64,000 nucleotides of DNA. Source: Paraclostridium tenue (GTDB taxonomy: Bacteria > Bacillota > Clostridia > Peptostreptococcales > Peptostreptococcaceae). Every line of letters begins with the position of its first letter. The stretch's first letter is position 1. The stretch is from NCBI RefSeq assembly GCF_039521565.1, contig NZ_BAAACP010000001.1:1-64000 (forward strand), read 5' to 3'. The notes beneath the pieces were generated by a model. That model had not been told where the DNA came from. It did not search any database and was given only the letters and a program-made list of their open reading frames with translations. The translations under genes were made by a program, and so were the position numbers. Shown here piece after piece: positions 1 to 7,495 of this stretch.

Positions 1-22
1 GTCATATTTTAATCACTCCTCA
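1..22 (-). other. Ribosome site and first codons of a gene leaving the left edge
   Basis: On the minus strand a GAGGAG ribosome site (positions 21-16) is followed after ten bases by ATG at 5-3 and one further codon. This looks like the start of a gene transcribed leftward out of the window. Nothing can be said about its product. Confidence 0.5.
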
Positions 23-35
23 GTTAATATTTTAT

Positions 36-92
36 AAAAAAAGATCCTACATAGATAGACACGCTTTTTCTCGTGTCCACTATATAGGATCC
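36..92 (-). terminator. Intrinsic terminator or attenuator on the minus strand
   Basis: Read on the minus strand, an imperfect long stem (arms about 92-71 and 64-43) closes on a perfect GACACG/CGTGTC core and is followed by a run of seven T (42-36). It ends the leftward transcript of the decayed gene at 158-730. It could equally act as an attenuator, since the next leftward start codon lies only about 35 bases beyond it. Confidence 0.65.
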
Positions 93-157
93 ATTTTATA
101 TTAGACTCATCTTTTTAAATAAAATTTTAAATATAATGTTTCATGTATATCTATGGT

Positions 158-730
158 TTATTTTAATTTACTATTTATGTAAAACACCATCTTATTATTT
201 CTCATATATTTTAATTGCTTATATATTGAGAAATATTTAATATTAGTAGTATTTAGAATTTTAGTCATCGAATCTACTGTTCTATTTCCATCAACTAATA
301 TAATAGGACATTTAACAGAAGAAGTTAACTGACTGGAGTAATATTTAAAATATGATTTTCCTTTAAAATCTTTGAAATCTCCACCACATACTTCAACAGA
401 ATCTTTTCAAGTTTAGATAGTTCTTTTACAATATACTTACAATCATTAAATGTAGCTACATTTTCTCTTGTAGAATTATAGATTTCAAAAATTATTTTAT
501 ATCTATTATCAATACATCCGTCATATTTAGCATTTTTTCTATTTATGATATGGATCTAAAAATTGACCAAGTAGGTAACCATGAGCCCCATGAATTTTAA
601 TATCATAAAATACCACTAAGTTACATTTATAAGCAACTTCAGAAAAAGAATTAATTATATATTCAATATCATATTTAGTCAGAACTTTTGGAGTTATATC
701 TGATTTAATTGAGGAATAGAATATGGTCAT
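158..730 (-). pseudogene. Decayed Old Yellow Enzyme family NADH:flavin oxidoreductase
   Basis: Minus-strand translation gives three consecutive blocks typical of the middle and C-terminal part of Old Yellow Enzyme oxidoreductases. They are KIHGAHGYLLGQFLDPY (in the first open stretch, ending with TAG at 541-539), then DNRYKIIFEIYNSTRENV after that stop, then in another frame a segment with CPIILVDGNRT and NIKYFSIYK. The break between blocks two and three is a frameshift near 405. The N-terminal half of the barrel, about 120 or more residues with much of the FMN site, is missing. A lone GGAGGTG ribosome-like site at 770-764 has no start codon at the right distance, suggesting a deletion just after the original start. 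The family reduces activated alkenes with NAD(P)H. This copy cannot make a full enzyme. Confidence 0.8.
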
Positions 731-972
731 AATATAACCTTATTTTGTATTATTAAGATGTTTCACCTCCACTATAAACTATTTGCATAATTATTTGACT
801 TAAATAAAAATAAATGATTTCAATAAAATTAGAATATATTTATAGTTTACTATGCTCTTTATAGTAAAACGTAAATATTTTGCAAAAAAGATAAAGAAAT
901 TACTAATAACATGCTAAATATTGTGTAAAAACTTATCTAATGGAAATAATCATATGGGAAGAGGTGATTTTA

Positions 973-1617
973 ATGAGAATACCAAAACATGTAGGAATAA
1001 TTCCAGATGGTAATAGAAGATGGGCTCAATCTAAAGGTCTTACAAAAGACAAGGGTTATGATAGTGGGTTAGACCCAGGTCTTGAAGCTTATAGAGTTTG
1101 CAGAGACATAGGGGTGGAAGAAGTTACATTTTATGGATTCACTACAGACAATACTAAAAGACCATCATATCAAACTAAAGCATTTACTGATGCATGTGTA
1201 AATGCTGCTAAAATGTTATTAGATGAAGGGGCAGCATTGTTAGTAATAGGAAACACAAATTCGCCTATGTTTCCAGATGAATTAAGGCCATATACACAAA
1301 GAATAAAACCTAAAGAAGGGCAAATAAAAGCAAATCTATTAGTAAATTATGGATGGCACTGGGATTTGAATACTTTATCAAATGCTAAGGGTAATAATAA
1401 AAATAATATACATGAATACATACAATCTTTTGACATTTCAAGACTGGATCTAATAATAAGATGGGGTGGAAGAAGGAGATTAAGTGGATTTTTACCTGTG
1501 CAGTCTATATATGCAGATTTTTATGTTTTAGATGATTATTGGCCAGATTTTAAAAATAATCATATTCATGAGGCTATAAATTGGTACAATAAACAAGATA
1601 TAACTTTAGGGGGATAA
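973..1617 (+). CDS. Cis-prenyltransferase, undecaprenyl diphosphate synthase family
   Basis: The 214-residue product belongs to the UppS/cis-prenyltransferase family, which condenses isopentenyl diphosphate onto an allylic diphosphate to build polyprenyl carriers for cell-wall synthesis. The N-terminus has KHVGIIPDGNRRWA, corresponding to the catalytic DGN-R-WA motif, and the C-terminal signature appears as RWGGRRRLSGFLPVQS with Y-A-D-F-Y following. It departs from housekeeping UppS in several ways: IIPDGN instead of IIMDGN, and RWGGRRRLS where canonical enzymes have R-T-S-G-E-x-R-L-S. It may therefore make a different chain or be a paralogue rather than the essential enzyme. The ATG at 973 is chosen because GAAGAGGTG lies seven bases before it; an upstream ATG at 940 has no ribosome site. 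Confidence 0.85.
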   Translation: MRIPKHVGIIPDGNRRWAQSKGLTKDKGYDSGLDPGLEAYRVCRDIGVEEVTFYGFTTDNTKRPSYQTKAFTDACVNAAKMLLDEGAALLVIGNTNSPMFPDELRPYTQRIKPKEGQIKANLLVNYGWHWDLNTLSNAKGNNKNNIHEYIQSFDISRLDLIIRWGGRRRLSGFLPVQSIYADFYVLDDYWPDFKNNHIHEAINWYNKQDITLGG

Positions 1618-1689
1618 CAATACAAATATTGAAAATATAGTAAAAAAATGCTAGAATTAAGCTGAATTATGATTTAGAAGGGTGAATCT

Positions 1690-2469
1690 ATGTCTAAGAA
1701 AAGAAAAGTTATAAGAAAAAAGAGAATAAAAAAATCTAGATTATTTATTTTAGCACTTTTAGTATTAATATGTATATTTTCAATATCATTTATAGCTAAG
1801 AAGGTATTTAGCAATGCAAAAGACAACAAGGTTGATGATAATAATGTGAAAGAGAATACTCAAGCAAAGGTCGAAATTGAACACTTGAGTCTCGAAAATG
1901 AAAAATCAAATAAAAAAATTAAAATACTAATAGATCCAGGTCATGGAGGAAATGATACTGGTTCAAAAGGTTTTAGTGGAAGCTTAGAAAAAGATATCTC
2001 GTTAGAAATAGCTAAAAAAGTAGCAGGAAAGTTATCTCAATATAAAGATTTAGAAGTTATTTTAACTAGAAGTGAGGATACGAATGTATCACTAGAAGAA
2101 AGAACTAGCATGGCAAATTCACAGAATATAGATTTATTAGTTTCTATACATCAAAATGCACAAAGTGGTTCAAGTTCAGCTCATGGAACCGAAACTTATT
2201 ATCCTCAAAGTGGTATTAATGATTCTGATAAATTAGCAAAATCAATACAAGATACAATATGTTTATATTTAAATACAAAAAATAGAGGTATATATCCTTC
2301 AAATGTTGGAATTTTAAAAGGTACAGATATGCCGTCTGCATTAGTTGAAGTTGGATTTTTAACTAATGAAAAAGATGAGAAAAATTTAAAAAGTCAAAGC
2401 TATCAAAATAAAATGGCGGAAGGTATAGCTCAAGGAATTTTAAGTTATATAGACTCTAAAAATAAATAG
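1690..2469 (+). CDS. N-acetylmuramoyl-L-alanine amidase (Amidase_3), membrane anchored
   Basis: The 259-residue protein starts with a strongly basic stretch, then one hydrophobic segment (about residues 18-36) and a polar linker to about residue 75. The rest is a zinc amidase domain of the CwlD/LytC type that cuts the bond between muramic acid and L-alanine in peptidoglycan. Visible zinc and catalytic positions are the His of DPGHGG, the Glu of SLEKD, the His of SIHQNA and the Glu of VEVGF. It sits 72 bases after the prenyltransferase and is closed by its own terminator. In C. difficile, as I recall it, an amidase and a UPP synthase also lie near camA, so the layout appears conserved. Whether it works in growth or sporulation cannot be read from the sequence. 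Confidence 0.88.
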   Translation: MSKKRKVIRKKRIKKSRLFILALLVLICIFSISFIAKKVFSNAKDNKVDDNNVKENTQAKVEIEHLSLENEKSNKKIKILIDPGHGGNDTGSKGFSGSLEKDISLEIAKKVAGKLSQYKDLEVILTRSEDTNVSLEERTSMANSQNIDLLVSIHQNAQSGSSSAHGTETYYPQSGINDSDKLAKSIQDTICLYLNTKNRGIYPSNVGILKGTDMPSALVEVGFLTNEKDEKNLKSQSYQNKMAEGIAQGILSYIDSKNK

Positions 2470-2471
2470 TA

Positions 2472-2510
2472 AAAAAGGAAGTATGTAAATTTTATATACT
2501 TCCTTTTTGT
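2472..2510 (+). terminator. Intrinsic terminator after the amidase gene
   Basis: GGAAGTATGTA and its near complement TATACTTCC form a stem flanked by A-run and T-run (AAAAA...TTTTT), directly after the stop codon. Confidence 0.85.
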
Positions 2511-2569
2511 ATTTTTACATATAAATTATATGAATAGATTTAGTATATAGTGATACTTGGAGGGAATTT

Positions 2570-3478
2570 ATGTTTGAAGGAATTAATAGTTTTAATATAA
2601 TGACTTTTGATGGAGGAGGAGTAAGGGGGGCATTAAGTATAAAATTGTTAAGCAGATTAAAAGATCATTATCCTATGATAATCGAAAAAACTAGTTTAAT
2701 AGGAGGTACATCTACAGGAAGTTTTATTGCAATAGGCCTTGCATATGGATTATCTCCTATGGAAATAATGAATATATACACAGGAGAGGGGTTAGAGTAT
2801 ATATTTTCAAAATCTTATCCTGAAATTATAATGAGTAAGTACAATAATAAAAATTTAAAAGAGATATTATTAAATATATTTCCTGAAGACTTAACTTTAA
2901 AAGACTTATCTAAATTTGTTGTTATACCCACATTTTATTTAGGTGATAAAAAAAATACTTGGGAACCTATATTTTATAGTAATATACCTGGATCAAGTAC
3001 AGAAAATAGTAGAGTAATTGATGTCATGTTATCTAGTAGTGCAGCACCTATATACTTTCCTATTTATAAAAATCATATAGATGGGTGTATTATTGCAAAT
3101 GACCCAAGCTTAGCATGTTTAGTACACGCATTAGATGATGGATTAGCAAGGGAGTTAAAAAATATAAAATTATTATCTATAGGTACAGGGTATACCTATA
3201 ACTACTTAGAGGTAGATAATCCAAATTGGGGAGCTATTAATTGGATATTAAACAAAGACCCATCACACCCAATAGTAGCATTAGCATTAGAAGGTAATTC
3301 TAAATTTAGTCAATCATGTACTAGTAAGCTATTAAATGAAAATTACATAAGGCTTAATCCTAAAATAGATATAAAAATAGGGTTAGATGATTACAAATTA
3401 GTAGATAAATTAGTAAATATAGGCGAAAATTGTGATATAGAGAGTATATTAAGTTGGATTGGCGAAAAATGGAGATAA
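2570..3478 (+). CDS. Patatin-like phospholipase
   Basis: The 302-residue protein is a patatin-fold acyl hydrolase, expected to cleave acyl esters of phospholipids or other lipids with a Ser-Asp dyad. The oxyanion loop is DGGGVRG (residues about 14-20), the nucleophile elbow is GGTSTGS (about 45-51), and the paired Asp lies in IDGCI (about 167-171). No signal peptide or membrane helix is seen, so it is probably cytoplasmic. A GGAGGG ribosome site precedes the ATG. It ends 72 bases before camA on the same strand and may be cotranscribed with it. Patatin proteins can be effectors of anti-phage systems, but no nucleotide cyclase or other defence partner is present, so a housekeeping or sporulation role is at least as likely. 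Confidence 0.88.
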   Translation: MFEGINSFNIMTFDGGGVRGALSIKLLSRLKDHYPMIIEKTSLIGGTSTGSFIAIGLAYGLSPMEIMNIYTGEGLEYIFSKSYPEIIMSKYNNKNLKEILLNIFPEDLTLKDLSKFVVIPTFYLGDKKNTWEPIFYSNIPGSSTENSRVIDVMLSSSAAPIYFPIYKNHIDGCIIANDPSLACLVHALDDGLARELKNIKLLSIGTGYTYNYLEVDNPNWGAINWILNKDPSHPIVALALEGNSKFSQSCTSKLLNENYIRLNPKIDIKIGLDDYKLVDKLVNIGENCDIESILSWIGEKWR

Positions 3479-3550
3479 TATGGATTATATTACGTAATAT
3501 TTGATATAATTAAACTTATGAAAAGGTATTCATTAGGGGGATTAATTGGT

Positions 3551-5284
3551 ATGGAGATTTCAAGTAATAATTATTATTTATCTAGTTTGTATGAAAACAG
3601 CTTGACAGAAGAAAATAAAAAATCTTTAGGTATTTATTACACACCAAAAAATATTATAGATTATATAGTTAAAAAAACTTTATACAATCATGATTTTATA
3701 AAAAATCCATATCCTAAAATTTTAGATTTATCATGTGGATGTGGTAACTTTTTACTAGAAGTATATGACACTTTATATGAAATCTTTGAAAATTATAAAT
3801 ATGAATTGAATATTGAAAATATACATAATCATATAATTAGCAATTGTATATACGGAATAGATATAGATTCAAATGCAATAAAATTGTTAAAACATTCATT
3901 AATTAATAAAAGCTTAGATAAAAATATAGACAAATTAAATATATATTGCTTTGATAGTTTAAATAGTGAAGGAATAGATGCAAATATAAAAAAGTTATTT
4001 TGGGATAATAAATTTGATTATATAATAGGAAATCCTCCTTATATAGGACATAAAAATCTTAATACAAATTATAAAAAGTGGTTATTAAAAGAGTATTCAC
4101 AAGTATATAGAGATAAATCCGATATCTATTTTTGTTTTTATAAAAGAATAATTGATTTGTTAAAAGAAGATGGTGTTGCAAGTATAATAACACCTAGATA
4201 TTTTATAGAAAGTCAAAGTGGAAGATTACTGAGAAAATATATTTTAAAAAATGTAAGTATAGATGAAATAATAGATTTTAATGGAGTGAATGTATTTAAA
4301 AATGCAAGTATAGCAAGTTGTATATTTACTATGAAAAAAGAAATAAATGAAAATAATATAGTAGATATTTATAAATTAAATAACTACAGTATAGATTTTG
4401 ATTTTATAGAAGATATTAATGTTAAACTCAAAGATGAAAATGAATTTACAAAAATAAATTTAAATCAAATAGATATGAAAGAAGATTGGATTATAGATAA
4501 AAAAGAAAATATTTATTTGTACAATAAAATAGAAGATTACGGTGAATTTAAATTAAAAGATATATGCGTAAGCTTTCAAGGAATTATAACTGGATGTGAT
4601 AAAGCTTTCGTTATAGATAATGAATATGAACACAAATTATGCATAGAAAAAAATATTTTGAAAAATTGGATTAAGAGTAAAAATATCCAAAAATATTTTA
4701 TAGAAAAGAATTCTTTAAAACTTATATATAGTGATGATATAGATAGTTGTCATAAATATTCAAACTCTATAAATTATATAAAAAATTATAAGCAAAAATT
4801 AGAAAACAGAAGAGAATGTAAAAAAAATATTAGAATGTGGTATCAATTGCAATGGGGAAGAAATAAGAATATGTTTGAAAGAAAAAAGATAATGTATCCC
4901 TATAAATCAAAAGAAAATAGATTTGCTATTGATAATAAAAATAGATTTTGTAGTGCAGATGTATATTCTTTTTATATAAAAGATGAATATATAAGAGAGT
5001 TTTCATATGAATATATAGTTGGACTATTAAACTCAAGTATATATGATACTTATTTTAAAACTTTTGCTAAAAAGATGGGTAAAGATTTATATGACTACTA
5101 TCCTAATAAGGTAATGCAAATAAGTATTTTTAAAGATCATAACTATAAATCAATAGAAAATTTATCAAAAAAAATTATAAATATATTAGAAAGTGATAAT
5201 AAAGCAAATAAAGAAGTAATTATTTTACAAGAGGAAATAAATGAGTTGATTAAAAATTCTTTAAATATAAATTCACTATTATAG
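3551..5284 (+). CDS. camA: Orphan N6-adenine DNA methyltransferase, CamA orthologue
   Basis: The 577-residue product is a type II gamma-class adenine methyltransferase of the Eco57I/TaqI kind. The SAM-binding motif is DLSCGCGNFL (59-68) and the catalytic motif is GNPPYIGH (160-167). The C-terminal half is the target-recognition domain, with an SFQGIITGCDKAF block and a KKIMYPYKS block. I recognise long near-identical stretches and the same length as C. difficile CamA, which methylates the last A of CAAAAA and is needed for normal sporulation. The start is ATG 3551 because AGGGGG sits ten bases before it and the N-terminus then aligns with CamA; the upstream ATG at 3518 would add 11 residues. 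No restriction nuclease or specificity gene flanks it. That its target is also CAAAAA is inference. Confidence 0.92.
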   Translation: MEISSNNYYLSSLYENSLTEENKKSLGIYYTPKNIIDYIVKKTLYNHDFIKNPYPKILDLSCGCGNFLLEVYDTLYEIFENYKYELNIENIHNHIISNCIYGIDIDSNAIKLLKHSLINKSLDKNIDKLNIYCFDSLNSEGIDANIKKLFWDNKFDYIIGNPPYIGHKNLNTNYKKWLLKEYSQVYRDKSDIYFCFYKRIIDLLKEDGVASIITPRYFIESQSGRLLRKYILKNVSIDEIIDFNGVNVFKNASIASCIFTMKKEINENNIVDIYKLNNYSIDFDFIEDINVKLKDENEFTKINLNQIDMKEDWIIDKKENIYLYNKIEDYGEFKLKDICVSFQGIITGCDKAFVIDNEYEHKLCIEKNILKNWIKSKNIQKYFIEKNSLKLIYSDDIDSCHKYSNSINYIKNYKQKLENRRECKKNIRMWYQLQWGRNKNMFERKKIMYPYKSKENRFAIDNKNRFCSADVYSFYIKDEYIREFSYEYIVGLLNSSIYDTYFKTFAKKMGKDLYDYYPNKVMQISIFKDHNYKSIENLSKKIINILESDNKANKEVIILQEEINELIKNSLNINSLL

Positions 5285-5334
5285 AAAGATATTCATATAT
5301 TCATATTAAAATAAGTTTAATAGGGGGATATGTT

Positions 5335-5679
5335 ATGATAGATTTTCAAGTTGTAAATAGTGATAATAGTATTTATATAAATGTAAGTGGGTACTTAAAC
5401 AGTAAAGATTTAAAAGTATTTGTAGATGATTATAAACAAAAAATAAAGGGAATAAAAACATCTAAGTATAATTTAATTATAGAAACAGATAGATTTGAAT
5501 GTGAAAAATTTTCTGAAATAAAAAATATTTGTATGATGTTTTATAAAACTGGTTATAAAAATATATATTTAATAGATCCTAAAAATTATATAATGTCAAA
5601 TATGAGATTAAGTTCTTTAGAAAAAAAGATATTTTTAAAGGCCGTAAAGATTATTAATTCTAAGTCAGAGATAAAATAA
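5335..5679 (+). CDS. Uncharacterised small protein, possibly STAS-like
   Basis: The 114-residue protein has no signal peptide or membrane segment. It begins with a short beta-rich stretch, followed by alternating amphipathic helices and strands (YINVSGYL, YNLIIETD, YKNIYLID) that suggest the alpha/beta fold of STAS or SpoIIAA-like domains. I see no conserved phosphorylatable Ser in a convincing place. A GGGGG ribosome site precedes the ATG, and it lies 50 bases after camA on the same strand, so it may share the transcript. I do not recognise a specific function. Confidence 0.7.
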   Translation: MIDFQVVNSDNSIYINVSGYLNSKDLKVFVDDYKQKIKGIKTSKYNLIIETDRFECEKFSEIKNICMMFYKTGYKNIYLIDPKNYIMSNMRLSSLEKKIFLKAVKIINSKSEIK

Positions 5680-5888
5680 TTTTAAACGAAAACATAAATT
5701 GAAAATATAAAAACTTTTAATATTTTATTTGAAATACTAAGTGTTAATAGTATATGTAGAATAAAGTATAAAATTAAAATTTAATAAATATTATAAAAAA
5801 ATATAATTTTTACTTGAAATACCGTGAAACTTGTAATATATTTGTTTTGAGGAATGTATATCTTTATAACTTAATTAAGGTGATATTT

Positions 5889-7100
5889 ATGAAAGGATTA
5901 GTACTTGAAGGTGGAGGTACAAAAGGTGCCTACCAGATAGGAGCATATAAAGCTTTAAGGGAATTAGGCATAGAATTTAAAGGCATAGCAGGAACATCTA
6001 TAGGAGCTTTGAATGGGGCTTATATAGCTCAAGATAATATAGAAGTTTTAGAGGATATATGGACTAATTATGATTATACTCATTTTATGGATGTTGATGA
6101 AGAAACATATCATCGTATAAAAAATATTGATTTTACGCCTAAAAATATAAATATGGTAATCTCTTTGATAAATAAAGCTAGAAAAAATCAAGGTATAGAT
6201 ATAAGTCCATTTAGGAATCTTTTAGAAAAAACTATAGATGAAGACTTAATAAGAAGTTCAAATAAAGATTTTGGATTAGTTACAGTTATGTGGGATGGAA
6301 AGATAGTTCCAAATCCTATGTTTATAGAAAATATACCAAATGGAAAATTATTAGATTATCTTATAGCGAGTGCTAGTTTACCTATATTTAAACTAGATAA
6401 ATTAGATGATAAGTTATTTCTAGATGGAGTATTTTATAACAATATACCTGTAAGTTTATTAAGGGAAAAAGGATATGAAGATATAGTTGTAGTAAGATTA
6501 ATTGACGACTTATTTGGAAAAGTAAATTTAAATCATCATAAAGATATGAATATGAAAGTTATAGTCCCATCTGAGTATTTAGGTGGATGTTTAAATTTAG
6601 ACCCAGATAATGTTCATAAAAACATTAAATTGGGATATATGGATACCATGAAAACCTTTAACAGATATGAAGGCATAAGATATTATTTCAATTTAGATTA
6701 TAAATATGATGATGATTATTGTTTTAATAAACTTAGTAATTTGAGTAAAGAGTCTATAGAAGGTTTATGCAAATTACTAAATATAAAAAGAGATATAAAT
6801 AAAAGAACTCTTTTAGAAGCTATAATACCAAAATTAGGAGATAGTTTAAATTTATCAAAAGAGTTTTCATATAAAGACCTATTTTATTGTATATATGAGA
6901 AAAAGCTTGAAGAAAATAATATAAATAGATTAAATTTGTATGATTTTAACAAGGTAGTAGAAGTAGTAAACACTAATATAAATTCTAATATGAATTGGGA
7001 GTCTAATTTTGAAGTTAGACCTATAATTTCTATTCATAGGAATAGGTTTACTAAACTTTTAACAAATATAATAATAAATGATATAAAAACACAAACTTAA
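5889..7100 (+). CDS. Patatin-like phospholipase (RssA/YjjU-like) with C-terminal extension
   Basis: This 403-residue protein is a second patatin-family lipase. The N-terminus LVLEGGGTKGAYQIG holds the oxyanion loop, GIAGTSIGALNG the serine nucleophile, and LDGVFYNN the dyad Asp. The catalytic domain ends near residue 270. The remaining about 130 residues are charged and mostly helical, with no motif I recognise. It is not closely similar to the patatin at 2570-3478, which has GTSTG instead of GTSIG, so the two are not a recent duplication. The start at 5889 is preferred because AAGGTGAT precedes it; an ATG further upstream at 5814 has no ribosome site. It ends 51 bases before ptsH. Confidence 0.88.
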   Translation: MKGLVLEGGGTKGAYQIGAYKALRELGIEFKGIAGTSIGALNGAYIAQDNIEVLEDIWTNYDYTHFMDVDEETYHRIKNIDFTPKNINMVISLINKARKNQGIDISPFRNLLEKTIDEDLIRSSNKDFGLVTVMWDGKIVPNPMFIENIPNGKLLDYLIASASLPIFKLDKLDDKLFLDGVFYNNIPVSLLREKGYEDIVVVRLIDDLFGKVNLNHHKDMNMKVIVPSEYLGGCLNLDPDNVHKNIKLGYMDTMKTFNRYEGIRYYFNLDYKYDDDYCFNKLSNLSKESIEGLCKLLNIKRDINKRTLLEAIIPKLGDSLNLSKEFSYKDLFYCIYEKKLEENNINRLNLYDFNKVVEVVNTNINSNMNWESNFEVRPIISIHRNRFTKLLTNIIINDIKTQT

Positions 7101-7151
7101 TAAGTGATAGTTATATTATTTATAACAAATGAAATTTATGGAGGTATTACA

Positions 7152-7412
7152 ATGGAAAAAACAGTAACTATTAAAAATGCAAGTGGATTACATGCTAGAC
7201 CAGCAGGAATGTTTGTAAAAAAAGCATCTGAATTTAAAGCTACAGTAGAAATAAAAGCAAAAGATAAAGTTGTTAATGCTAAATCTATAATGGGAATAAT
7301 GAGTTTAGGATTAGCTCAAGGAGACGAAGTTGTTATATGTGCTAATGGAGAAGACCAAGAAGCAGCAGTAAATGCATTAGTTGAATTAATAGAAAGTGGA
7401 TTTGGAGAATAA
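7152..7412 (+). CDS. ptsH: Phosphocarrier protein HPr
   Basis: An 86-residue HPr, the small cytoplasmic carrier that takes phosphate from enzyme I and passes it to sugar-specific IIA domains. The active-site motif GLHARPA places the phosphorylated His at residue 14, and KSIMGIMSLG places the regulatory Ser at residue 45 (Ser46 of the usual numbering), the target of HPr kinase in Firmicutes. Both are intact. The start is ATG 7152 behind GGAGG; a longer reading from 7104 has no ribosome site. It is followed by enzyme I, the standard ptsHI order. Confidence 0.96.
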   Translation: MEKTVTIKNASGLHARPAGMFVKKASEFKATVEIKAKDKVVNAKSIMGIMSLGLAQGDEVVICANGEDQEAAVNALVELIESGFGE

Positions 7413-7423
7413 TAAAAATTAAG

Positions 7424-7447
7424 AAACCTCGGTGAAAGCCGAGGTTT
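7424..7447 (+). terminator. Hairpin between ptsH and ptsI
   Basis: AAACCTCGG and CCGAGGTTT form a perfect 9-bp stem with a 6-base loop. The T-run after it is poor (TTTATTGAAT), so it may be a leaky terminator or an RNA-stability hairpin that makes ptsH more abundant than ptsI. Confidence 0.6.
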
Positions 7448-7495
7448 ATTGAATATATATATATTGTATACATAAGACATTAGGAGGAAACATAT

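Noticed and set aside
940..972. Upstream ATG of the prenyltransferase gene
   Set aside because: It has no ribosome site and the family N-terminus begins at the ATG at 973 behind GAAGAGGTG.
2570..5284. Anti-phage defence island built on the patatin and methyltransferase
   Set aside because: No endonuclease, cyclase or other effector partner is present and the methyltransferase matches the orphan CamA better.
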